Below are positions 1 to 6,761 of a stretch of 64,000 nucleotides of DNA, piece after piece; position 1 is the stretch's first letter; each line of letters begins with the position of its first letter. Location of the stretch: the NCBI GenBank assembly GCA_963833375.1, contig CAWHXR010000001.1, positions 434,001 to 498,000 of the forward strand, in the 5' to 3' direction. Under the pieces are notes generated by a model. It worked only from the letters and a program-made list of their open reading frames with translations. It ran no database searches and was not told the DNA's origin. The position numbers and the translations under genes were made by a program. Origin of the DNA: DASUPK01 sp963833375. GTDB taxonomy: Bacteria > Actinomycetota > Thermoleophilia > Solirubrobacterales > 70-9.

Positions 1-1
1 C

Positions 2-340
2 GACGCCCCGGAGCTGGTCGAGGAGATCGTCTCGATCGCCGAGGGTGCGGGGGCGACCTTCGTCAACGGCATCGCGCTCCACCTGAGGCCCGGGGTGAAG
101 GAGGTCTTCATGTCCTGGCTCTCGGCCGCGCGGCCGGACCTGGTGCCGCGCTACGAGGAGCTCTACCAGGATCGCGCCTACGCCCCCAACGCGGAGCGCA
201 AGCGGATCGGGAGCCTGGTCCGGGCACCGAACCGCTCGCGGGATCCGCGCTACAGCCGCCGCGACGAGCTCGAGAGGCGGCGGCGCCGGCGCGCGAGCGA
301 GGCCCGGGAGCCCGGGGCCGCGCAGACGAGGCTCTTCTAG
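2..340 (+). CDS. Radical SAM protein, C-terminal part (Rv2578c/SplB-like), 5' truncated by window edge
   Basis: The frame is open from base 2 and ends at TAG 338-340, so about 112 C-terminal residues are present and the start lies outside the window. The visible part carries FVNGIALHLRPGVKEVFMSW followed by LVPRYEELY, a tail I recognise from Rv2578c-type radical SAM proteins related to spore photoproduct lyase. The radical SAM CxxxCxxC motif would be upstream and cannot be checked. The last 40 residues are Arg-rich and probably disordered. A GTG at base 95 could be taken for a start, but the coding pattern continues upstream of it. Confidence 0.75.
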   Translation, partial: DAPELVEEIVSIAEGAGATFVNGIALHLRPGVKEVFMSWLSAARPDLVPRYEELYQDRAYAPNAERKRIGSLVRAPNRSRDPRYSRRDELERRRRRRASEAREPGAAQTRLF

Positions 341-411
341 CCGGTCGCCTGACGATTCGGTGGCCGCGTGCCGGGTAACCGGCCGGTGAAGAGGATCGAA
401 AGGAGGTTGCG

Positions 412-753
412 ATGCCACCGAGAGGCGTGAGGAAGGGCACGAAGTGGGCCCGGATGTACGAGCACGTCAAGGAGAGCGAGAGGCGCGAGGGCCGCCCGAA
501 GAGCAAGGCGGAGGAGATCGCGGCCCGCACCGTGAACAAGGAGCGGGCCAGGGCGGGCGAGTCCGACGAGGCCTCGAGCTCCTCGCTGCGGGACATCTCG
601 TCGTTCCGTCGCGGCGGACTGCGCTCCGGCCGCGGCGCGGGCGGGCGAACGTACGCGCAGCTCTACGAGGAGGCCAAGGACCTTGGCATCAAGGGCCGCT
701 CGAAGATGAACAAGCGCCAGCTCGTCGGAGCCGTGGAGGGGAGGAAGCGCTGA
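412..753 (+). CDS. Small basic protein with Rho-N/SAP-like C-terminal motif (plasmid stabilization-like)
   Basis: A 113-residue charged protein with no signal peptide. The N-terminal half (PPRGVRKGTKWARMYEHVKE, residues 2-21) is Lys/Arg-rich. The C-terminal 35 residues (RTYAQLYEEAKDLGIKG followed by RSKMNKRQLV) have the helix-extended-helix look of Rho N-terminal/SAP domains that bind nucleic acid. Similar small actinobacterial proteins are often labelled plasmid stabilization protein; a role in segregation is not shown by anything here. An excellent ribosome site, AAAGGAGGT at about 399-407, fixes the ATG. The stop overlaps the ATG of a 27-codon ORF (TGATG). Confidence 0.7.
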   Translation: MPPRGVRKGTKWARMYEHVKESERREGRPKSKAEEIAARTVNKERARAGESDEASSSSLRDISSFRRGGLRSGRGAGGRTYAQLYEEAKDLGIKGRSKMNKRQLVGAVEGRKR

Positions 754-836
754 TGGCCACCCAGAGCCAGCGGCGCGCCGCGAGGCGAACGCGGTACGCA
801 AGGGCGATCCCCCGGCGCGGCGGCACGGCCGACTAG
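753..836 (+). CDS. Possible 27-residue Arg-rich peptide, translationally coupled
   Basis: A short ORF starting at the ATG inside the TGATG junction with the preceding gene and ending at TAG 834-836. The product is 27 residues, beginning MATQSQRRAARRTRY and very rich in Arg. The one-base overlap is the classic arrangement for translational coupling. No family is recognised, and in GC-rich DNA an Arg-rich short ORF can easily be chance, so the call is tentative. Confidence 0.3.
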   Translation: MATQSQRRAARRTRYARAIPRRGGTAD

Positions 837-842
837 CGGGGG

Positions 843-1517
843 TCAGCCCTCGATGCCGGTGGCGTCGTGGGGCGCCCCGACAGGCTTGGACTGCGAAGAG
901 CCCCGCTGGCGGAGGAAGGCGGTGATGGCCACGAACGAGCCGACCGCGAGGAACTCCGACTGCCAGTTCTGCAGCGTCGCCTCCCAGAAGTCCGCCGATC
1001 CGACATAGCCGAGCCAGGACACCACCTTCTCGTGGTGGTCGACCTGCACCGCGTTGTACTTCGTCCAGCCTGTGACCGATTGAGCGAACCAGGAGCCGAA
1101 GAAGATGATCGACATCACGATCAGCAATGAGTTGGAGTAGACGAAGGTCTTGATGCCGCGAGGTTTCGCCCAGTCGGGCGAGTCCTCGTGGGCGTGCTCC
1201 CCCACCTTCTGCTCCTCGTCCGACTCGAGCCCCTCCTTGCCGGGCTCCTTCGACTCCGGGGATCCGCGCTCGATCAACCAGATCGTGGCGAGCATGAAGA
1301 GCATGAACTGCAGGTACTCCGACTGCCAGTTCTCCATCACCGCATTGCCGAAGTCCGAGGAGACGATGTAACGCGAGAAGGTCATGGTGGTCCCGTGATG
1401 GGCCATCGCATCCTCGTTGTGGAGGATGTGTCCGGCGATCGCCTGGCCGACCAGCGCCGCGAGGAAGATCACCAGGAAGAAGAGGGAGAGGGAGTGATCG
1501 CGGATGAAGCGGCGCAT
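843..1517 (-). CDS. DUF6766-type integral membrane protein
   Basis: A 224-residue protein starting at ATG 1517 (MRRFIRDHSLSLFFLVIF). It has membrane segments at about residues 9-28 and 55-75, and a second pair at about 122-140 and 188-205. The two halves repeat each other: each has a hydrophobic start, a histidine-containing loop and the near-identical phrase ENWQSEYLQF / QNWQSEFLAV, so it looks like an internal duplication. This matches what I know of DUF6766, a family of unknown function. The charged central linker (ESKEPGKEGLESDEEQK) is cytoplasmic-looking. The longer open frame upstream is not coding-like. It probably forms an operon with the tiny membrane peptide gene ending 8 bases upstream. 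Confidence 0.75.
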   Translation of the reverse strand: MRRFIRDHSLSLFFLVIFLAALVGQAIAGHILHNEDAMAHHGTTMTFSRYIVSSDFGNAVMENWQSEYLQFMLFMLATIWLIERGSPESKEPGKEGLESDEEQKVGEHAHEDSPDWAKPRGIKTFVYSNSLLIVMSIIFFGSWFAQSVTGWTKYNAVQVDHHEKVVSWLGYVGSADFWEATLQNWQSEFLAVGSFVAITAFLRQRGSSQSKPVGAPHDATGIEG

Positions 1518-1525
1518 CCGCGGCC

Positions 1526-1609
1526 TCAGTTGTGGGCCAGGCCGATCACGGAGTAGAAGACCAGCCCGGTCGCGATCACGGTGAGCCAGATGACGAGCAT
1601 CGCCTTCAT
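1526..1609 (-). CDS. 27-residue single-pass membrane peptide
   Basis: A short ORF from ATG 1609 to TGA 1526. The product has one hydrophobic helix covering nearly its full length (MKAMLVIWLTVIATGLVFYS, then VIGLAHN). It lies directly upstream of, and co-oriented with, the DUF6766 membrane protein, with 8 bases between the stop and the next ATG. The regular hydrophobic pattern and tight spacing argue for a real gene, possibly a small partner subunit; function unknown. Confidence 0.5.
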   Translation of the reverse strand: MKAMLVIWLTVIATGLVFYSVIGLAHN

Positions 1610-1723
1610 GCGGAGATGTCCTTCCCCGATGCGGCTTCGCTAATCGGATCCACGCTGCGAAGGCCTTCTTTCCCATCGGCTTGCTGGGCATTTCCCCCGA
1701 TCGGATAGGAAATGAGGAGCTTC

Positions 1724-1752
1724 TTGATCCAAAAAGTCGAGAACTCTGGTAC
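1724..1752 (+). promoter_or_regulatory. Candidate promoter for the sulfate transport operon
   Basis: TTGATC at 1724-1729 and TGGTAC at 1747-1752 are separated by 17 bases, a reasonable sigma-70-type layout about 50 bases upstream of the substrate-binding protein start. The stretch 1610-1804 otherwise holds no gene and is notably less GC-rich than its surroundings. The -10 match is weak, so this is only a candidate. Confidence 0.25.
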
Positions 1753-1804
1753 CGTGGCCGACTTCTTATCAACGAAACCAATGAAGAAAGGTCACAAAGC
1801 CTCT

Positions 1805-2821
1805 ATGACTCAGGCAAAGAAGAAGCGCCAGCCGGGGCGCCTCCTCGCACGCCCTGGAATTGCCGCGGTCGCTCTCGGAGCGGTCCTCGGCATCGCCGCG
1901 TGCGGCTCGAGCGGGAGCTCCCTCAACTTGGTGGCGTACTCGACTCCACAGCAGGTCTACGAGCAGAGCCTCGAGCCCGGGTTCAAGAACACATCGGACG
2001 GCAAGAACGTCGACTTCTCCAACTCCTTTGGAGCGTCGGGCGATCAGAGCCGCGCCGTCGAGTCCGGTCAGCCGGCCGACGTCGTCGAGTTCTCGCTCGA
2101 GCCCGACATGCAGCGTCTGGTCGACGCCGGCATCGTCTCCTCGGACTGGAACCAGAACCAGTACAAGGGCATCGTCACCGACTCGGTCGTGACTCTGATG
2201 GTCCGGCCGGGCAACCCGAAGCACATCACCAGCTTCGACGACCTCGCCCGGTCCGACGTGGAGGTGATCGATCCGAACCCGGCCACCTCCGGCGGAGCCC
2301 GCTGGAACATCATGGCCATCTACGGGTCGCAGATCGCGGAGGGCAAGTCCCCCGCTCAGGCCCAGGCCTTCGTCAAGCAGGTCCTGGCCAACACCTCCGT
2401 TCAGGATTCGAGCGCCCGTGACTCGCTGAATACGTTCTCCAGCGGCAAGGGCGACGTGCTGGTCGGATACGAGAACGATGCAATCCAGGCGAAGAAGGAC
2501 GGCGTCGAGCTCGAGTACGTCACACCGTCCAGCACGATCCTGATCGAGAACCCGATCGCCGTCACCAAGGACGCACCGGCGGAGGCCCAGAAGTTCGTGA
2601 GCTTCCTGTACACGGACCAGGGCCAGCAGGACTTCGCCGACGCGGGCTACCGCCCAGTCGTCAAATCCGTCGCCGACAAGAACGCGAGCAAGTTCCCGGT
2701 TCCGGCGGGTCTGTTCACGATCGACAAGTTCGGTGGGTGGAGCAAGGTCGCCGATCCGTTCTTCGGCGACAACGGCTGGGTGATCCAGGCCGAGAAGGAC
2801 CTCGGGAACCCGACGAGCTAG
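1805..2821 (+). CDS. sbp: Sulfate/thiosulfate ABC transporter substrate-binding lipoprotein
   Basis: This protein captures sulfate outside the membrane and hands it to the CysTW channel. From ATG 1805 the product has 338 residues: a basic start, a hydrophobic stretch and the lipobox GIAACGSS, so it should be lipid-anchored at that Cys. The mature part has YSTPQQVYEQS, the NPATSGGARWN motif typical of the sulfate-binding family, and VLVGYENDA. An ATG at 1781 is an alternative start and has no better ribosome site (a weak GAAGAAAGG lies at 1783-1791). Genes cysT, cysW and cysA follow within 10 bases or overlap, which fixes the role. Confidence 0.9.
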   Translation: MTQAKKKRQPGRLLARPGIAAVALGAVLGIAACGSSGSSLNLVAYSTPQQVYEQSLEPGFKNTSDGKNVDFSNSFGASGDQSRAVESGQPADVVEFSLEPDMQRLVDAGIVSSDWNQNQYKGIVTDSVVTLMVRPGNPKHITSFDDLARSDVEVIDPNPATSGGARWNIMAIYGSQIAEGKSPAQAQAFVKQVLANTSVQDSSARDSLNTFSSGKGDVLVGYENDAIQAKKDGVELEYVTPSSTILIENPIAVTKDAPAEAQKFVSFLYTDQGQQDFADAGYRPVVKSVADKNASKFPVPAGLFTIDKFGGWSKVADPFFGDNGWVIQAEKDLGNPTS

Positions 2822-2830
2822 AGGAACCGA

Positions 2831-3670
2831 GTGGCATCCGCCGATACAGCTGTCGCCAGACCGCCGAGGGTGGGCCTGCGGGCCCCCCTCGGCGGGGCTG
2901 CTCTCGCTCGCGGGGCGGCGACGTTGTGGATCAGCGTCATCGTGCTGATCCCGCTCGCGGCGGTGCTCAGCCGCGGCTTCTCCGATGGCCTCGGCCATTT
3001 CTGGTCGGCGATCAGCGACCCGGAGGCCGTCGCCGCAATCAAGCTGACGCTGATCTCCTCCCTGATCGTGGTGGCGATCAACGCGGTGATGGGGACCCTG
3101 ATCGCCTGGGTCCTGGTCCGCGACGATTTCCGTGGAAAGCGGCTGGTCAACTCGATCATCGACCTGCCCTTCGCTTTGCCGACGATCGTCGCGGGCCTCA
3201 CGCTCATAGCCCTGTACGGGGCGAACTCTCCGATCGGCGTGCACATCGCGTACACGCAGGCGGCGGTCGTCTTCGCCCTCCTCTTCGTCACCTTGCCCTT
3301 CGTGGTCCGGGCGGTCCAGCCGGTCCTGATGGAACTGGACCAGGAGATGGAAGAGGCTGCCGCCTCCCTCGGCGCCTCCAACCACCGGATCTTCCGGAGC
3401 ATCATCCTGCCGAACCTGACGCCGGCGCTCGTCGCCGGTGCAGCGCTGGCGTTCGCCCGCGCGATCGGCGAGTTCGGCTCTCTCGTGCTCCTCACCGGGA
3501 ACATCCCCTTCAAGACGCAGGTCGCCTCCGTCTACATCTACGGCCGCATCGAGACCAGCGACCCGTCCGGCGCGGCTGCGGTCTCGATTCTGCTGCTCGC
3601 GATCGCGGTCGGTCTGCTGTTCGCGCTCAACCTGTTCGCCACCTGGAGGTCGAGGCATGAGCGCGCCTAG
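2831..3670 (+). CDS. cysT: Sulfate ABC transporter permease CysT
   Basis: Inner-membrane channel subunit of the sulfate importer, 279 residues. Start GTG 2831 follows a GAGGA site and lies 9 bases after the sbp stop. About six membrane segments are visible, beginning at residue 29 (LWISVIVLIPLAAVLSRGF). The cytoplasmic EAA loop that docks on CysA is clear: EEAAASLGASNHRIFRSI then ILPNL. Family-typical IDLPFALPTIVAGL is present. It overlaps the next permease gene by 14 bases, consistent with balanced production of the CysT/CysW heterodimer. Confidence 0.93.
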   Translation: MASADTAVARPPRVGLRAPLGGAALARGAATLWISVIVLIPLAAVLSRGFSDGLGHFWSAISDPEAVAAIKLTLISSLIVVAINAVMGTLIAWVLVRDDFRGKRLVNSIIDLPFALPTIVAGLTLIALYGANSPIGVHIAYTQAAVVFALLFVTLPFVVRAVQPVLMELDQEMEEAAASLGASNHRIFRSIILPNLTPALVAGAALAFARAIGEFGSLVLLTGNIPFKTQVASVYIYGRIETSDPSGAAAVSILLLAIAVGLLFALNLFATWRSRHERA

Positions 3671-4556
3671 CCGCCTATCCCGCTGGGGCCTGCGCTCGGT
3701 GGCGCTCTTCTACCTCGCCGCCCTGCTGATCGTCCCGATCGGGATGATCTTCTACCGGACTTTCGAGCATGGGCTCAGCGAGCCGATCGACGCCGTGACC
3801 AGCCCAGATGGCCTGCACGCCTTCTGGCTGACGATCATCTGCGTCGGGATCGCGGTGCCCTTGAACACCCTCTTCGGGGTGATCACCGCGCTCGTGCTGG
3901 TGCGCCAGGACTTCCGCGGCAAGGCGCTGCTCAACGCGGCGATCGACTTGCCCTTCGCGATCTCGCCGGTCGTGATCGGACTGGCGCTCTTCCTCGTCTA
4001 CGCCCCGCGCGACAGCTGGATCGGCAGCTGGCTCGCCGACAACGGCATCCAGGTGATCTTCTCCGTGCCGGGCATGGTGCTGGCGACGATCTTCGTCTCG
4101 CTGCCCTTCGTCGTGCGCGAGGTCATGCCCGTGCTCCAGGAGATCGGCACCGATCAAGAGGAGGCGGCCACGACGCTGGGCGCCTCCCCCTGGCAGACCT
4201 TCCGGAAGGTGACCTTGCCGGCAATCCGCTGGGGTCTTGCCTACGGCGTGGTGCTGGCAACCGCCCGGGCGCTTGGCGAGTTCGGTGCGGTCAGCGTGGT
4301 CTCCGGAAAGATCTCCGGATCGGGGGCGACGCAGACCCTGCCGCTGTACGTCCAGAAGCAGTTCGAGAACTTCAACCTGGCGGGCGCCTATGCCGCCGCG
4401 ATCCTGCTCGCGATCCTCGCTATGGCGGTGCTGTTCAGCATGAACTTCCTCCAGAGTCGGTCGGCACGGAGTGCAGACGCCGGCGGCGAGGAGGACGACC
4501 ACGCGCTGCCCGGACCGGGGGTCTTCGTCCCGCAGCCCATCGAAAAGGAGGCCTGA
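3657..4556 (+). CDS. cysW: Sulfate ABC transporter permease CysW
   Basis: Second channel subunit, 299 residues from ATG 3657, preceded by a GGAGG-type site inside the end of cysT. Hydrophobic segments alternate with loops. The EAA motif is EEAATTLGASPWQTFRKV, and IDLPFAISPVVIGLALF mirrors the CysT paralogue. The C-terminal 30 residues are acidic and Pro-rich (GGEEDDHALPGPGVFV), a tail not needed for the permease fold. The stop is one base before the cysA ATG, so the four genes read as one operon. Confidence 0.93.
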   Translation: MSAPSRLSRWGLRSVALFYLAALLIVPIGMIFYRTFEHGLSEPIDAVTSPDGLHAFWLTIICVGIAVPLNTLFGVITALVLVRQDFRGKALLNAAIDLPFAISPVVIGLALFLVYAPRDSWIGSWLADNGIQVIFSVPGMVLATIFVSLPFVVREVMPVLQEIGTDQEEAATTLGASPWQTFRKVTLPAIRWGLAYGVVLATARALGEFGAVSVVSGKISGSGATQTLPLYVQKQFENFNLAGAYAAAILLAILAMAVLFSMNFLQSRSARSADAGGEEDDHALPGPGVFVPQPIEKEA

Positions 4557-4557
4557 G

Positions 4558-5556
4558 ATGGCCATCTCCGTCAAGAACGTGACCAAGCGGTTCGGGGACT
4601 TCGTCGCCCTCGACGACGTCTCGATCGACGTGCCGGACGGGGGCCTAACGGCTCTCCTGGGCCCCAGCGGCAGCGGCAAGTCGACGCTGCTTCGGGTGAT
4701 CGCGGGCCTCGAGCAGCCCGACAGCGGTCAGGTGCTGATCTCCGGCGAGGACAGCACGGGGACGCGCGTGCAGGACCGCAACGTCGGCTTCGTCTTCCAG
4801 CACTACGCCGCCTTCAAGCACATGACCGTGTTCGACAACATCGCGTTCGGGCTGAAGATCAAGGGCGAGGGCAACGGCACGATCCGAGAGCGGGTCAAGC
4901 AGCTGATCGAGCTGGTGCACCTGACCGGCTTCGAGCGGCGTTTCCCGAATCAGCTCTCCGGCGGGCAGCGCCAGCGCATGGCGCTGGCTAGGGCGCTGGC
5001 GGTCGAGCCGCGGGTCCTGCTGCTGGACGAGCCGTTCGGCGCGCTCGACGCGAAGGTGCGCGAGGAGCTCCGGACCTGGCTGCGGCGCCTCCACGACGAC
5101 GTGCACGTGACGACCATCTTCGTCACCCACGACCAGGAGGAGGCGATGGACGTCGCGGAGCAGATCATCGTGATGAACCACGGCAAGGTCGAGCAGTCGG
5201 GAGGGCCGCGGGACCTCTATGAGGATCCGGCCTCGGAGTTCGTGATGGGCTTCGTCGGGCCGGCACATCGCCTCGGCGAGGCCTGGGTGCGGCCGCACGA
5301 CGTCGACATCCGCCACGAGCCGAACGGTCAGACCATCGAGGCGATGGTTCAGCGGATCGTCCACCTCGGCTTCGAGGTGAGGGTGGAGCTGACGCTCACC
5401 GACGGGGAGCAGTTCTCCGTGCAGCTGACCCGCGACGAGGTCGACCAGCTCGAGCTCAGCGAGGGGCAGATCGTCTTCGTACGTCCGCGCTCGACGCGCG
5501 TGTTCGCGCCAGATGGCCGCGCGTCCCGCGTCACCACCGAGTCGGAGGTCGGCTAG
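4558..5556 (+). CDS. cysA: Sulfate ABC transporter ATPase CysA
   Basis: ATPase that powers the CysTW sulfate channel, 332 residues from ATG 4558 with AAAAGGAGG just upstream. Walker A is GPSGSGKST (about residues 36-44), the signature is LSGGQRQRMALARAL, Walker B is VLLLDEPFGALD, and the switch histidine is in FVTHDQEEA. After about residue 235 comes a regulatory C-terminal domain with AWVRPHDVDIR, typical of CysA TOBE-like regions. The GC-rich downstream side ends in an inverted repeat before the convergent regulator gene. Confidence 0.93.
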   Translation: MAISVKNVTKRFGDFVALDDVSIDVPDGGLTALLGPSGSGKSTLLRVIAGLEQPDSGQVLISGEDSTGTRVQDRNVGFVFQHYAAFKHMTVFDNIAFGLKIKGEGNGTIRERVKQLIELVHLTGFERRFPNQLSGGQRQRMALARALAVEPRVLLLDEPFGALDAKVREELRTWLRRLHDDVHVTTIFVTHDQEEAMDVAEQIIVMNHGKVEQSGGPRDLYEDPASEFVMGFVGPAHRLGEAWVRPHDVDIRHEPNGQTIEAMVQRIVHLGFEVRVELTLTDGEQFSVQLTRDEVDQLELSEGQIVFVRPRSTRVFAPDGRASRVTTESEVG

Positions 5557-5571
5557 GTCAGGTCCCGCTGG

Positions 5572-5658
5572 GCTGAACGAGCCGGCGAGCCGTCACCGGG
5601 TCGCGTCGCCGAGGACGACGGCTAACGCTGACTCCAGGCTTCCGCCGGCTCGCTCAGC
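5572..5658. terminator. Inverted repeat between convergent cysA and Rrf2 genes
   Basis: GCTGAACGAGCCGGC at 5572-5586 and GCCGGCTCGCTCAGC at 5644-5658 are reverse complements at 14 of 15 positions, with a 57-base spacer. The pair sits exactly between the cysA stop and the stop of the convergent regulator, so a shared transcription end is the simplest reading. There is no T run, and the long loop is unusual for an intrinsic terminator, so a protein-binding or DNA-structural role is also possible. Confidence 0.4.
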
Positions 5659-6080
5659 TCACGGACCGGCGGCGGGCAGCTCACCGCCGACGAGGTCGCC
5701 GAGGGTCGTGTCCTCCATCACGGCGCGGAGATTGGCGCGCAGCGCGATCCAGACCTTCTGGAGCGGCACGGCCTCGCCCTTGTACTCGAGAGCTCTCGGG
5801 GCCCTGGCCGCGGACGCTCGCGAGCGGGTCCCTCGACGGCACGGACGATGTCGGCGAGGCTGACCTCATCGGCCGGCTTGGCGAGCCAGTAGCCGCCCTG
5901 TGCGCCCCGGCGGCTGGCGACGATGCCAGTGTGCTTGAGCTCGCCGAGGATGTTCTCCAGGAACTTGAGCGGGATGTCCTGGGCGTCCGCGATCGCCTCG
6001 CCTTTGATCGGATCGTCGCCGGCCGCGGCGAGCTCGATCGCCGCCCGGACGGCGTAGTCCACCTTGGCCGAGATCCTCAT
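5659..6080 (-). pseudogene. Rrf2-family transcriptional regulator, interrupted by two frameshifts
   Basis: From ATG 6080 the N-terminal 80 residues are a standard Rrf2 winged helix (MRISAKVDYAVRAAIELAAA, IPLKFLENILGEL, RRGAQGGYWLAKPA). After VRAVEG the frame is lost. The conserved continuation is found in the other two minus frames: LASVRGQGPES, then LEYKGEAVPLQKVWIALRAN, ending at TGA 5661-5659. Dropping one base near 5826-5828 (CCC run) and one near 5787-5796 restores a 139-residue protein. The restored protein has no cysteine, so it would be CymR-like rather than an Fe-S IscR/NsrR type. Its place beside the sulfate importer suggests control of sulfur uptake; that is inference. Real mutation or sequencing error cannot be separated here. 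Confidence 0.75.
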
Positions 6081-6129
6081 CGCATTGCGGGACTCTATTG
6101 GCCCGCGGCGCGAAGCCTAGACTTCCGTC

Positions 6130-6202
6130 GCCCCCGTAGCTCAACTGGTCTAGACGGCGAGACTTTTAACTCGTAGTCTGGGTTCGAGTCCCGGAGGGGG
6201 CA
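6130..6202 (+). tRNA. tRNA-Lys (anticodon TTT), with irregular arms
   Basis: The 73-base segment has acceptor strands GCCCCCG / AGGGGGC, a good T arm (CTGGG-TTCGAGT-CCCGG), TAGCTC at the D arm and CTTTTAA in the anticodon loop, giving TTT for lysine. The remaining arms fit poorly. The anticodon stem only pairs (GCGAG/CTCGT) if the loop has 8 bases. The 3' side of the D stem reads AGAC instead of GAGC. The variable region is short, and the last acceptor pair is G-A. It is either a damaged or unusual tRNA, or one carrying small sequence errors. Confidence 0.7.
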
Positions 6203-6349
6203 CTTCTCCGACTTCTCGGCTTCAGGCGTCAGCGGCGAACATAGGTTCGCTGGGCAGGACCCGGGCGAATCGAGGATCCGAACTGCAGGCGCCAATCCCA
6301 CTCGTCAAGAAGAGGGGTCGCCCGCCTGATCCGAGGACGAACGTGTCCG

Positions 6350-6751
6350 GTGGAGGAGCGGCGCTGCAGGCGGCATGGGCTGACCGAGTTCGCTCAGTAC
6401 AGCCGCGCCCAAGCCGCGGCTACCGCTGGTCGTGCAAGCGGTGCGTCGGTGAGGCCGTACCGCCGTCGGCAGCAGAAGCTGAAGCGCATGCTCGTCGAAG
6501 AGGCCGGTGGTCTTGCTGCGGTGTGTGGCTATGACCGCTGCATCAGTCAACCTGCGGTTTCCACCACGTCGATCCAGCCAGAAGTCATTCGCCATGATCG
6601 ATGGCGATGGGTAAGTCGATCGCCAGCTTTCGTGAAGAGGCCAGAGAAGTGCGTCCTCGTCTGCGCCAATTGCCACGGCGAGATCGAGGCGGGACTGATT
6701 CAGAGCCCGCCCGCGGGAACCAAGTTCAGTGGCGGCCTGAAGGCCGCCTAG
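6350..6751 (+). pseudogene. HNH endonuclease-like protein, decayed by several frameshifts
   Basis: The continuous 133-codon frame from GTG 6350 carries only pieces of a zinc-containing HNH protein: ERRCRRHGLTEF at the start, LKRMLVEEAGG, VCGYDRC, and at the end KCVLVCANCHGEIEAG. Missing elements sit in the other frames: GYRWSCKRC near 6418-6450, FHHVDP (the HNH core) at 6559-6576, FAMIDGDG near 6588-6611 and KSIASFREEA at 6613-6642. At least five frame changes are needed to assemble the family-like protein, so it cannot be functional as written. Such HNH proteins recur in related actinobacteria; the substrate is unknown. Confidence 0.65.
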
Positions 6752-6761
6752 GGTTGGGTGG

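Noticed and set aside
1769..3658. A 629-codon open frame on the minus strand
   Set aside because: It is the antisense shadow of sbp and cysT. The composition is Arg/Asp/Gly-rich without any domain, while the plus strand encodes clear ABC transporter subunits.
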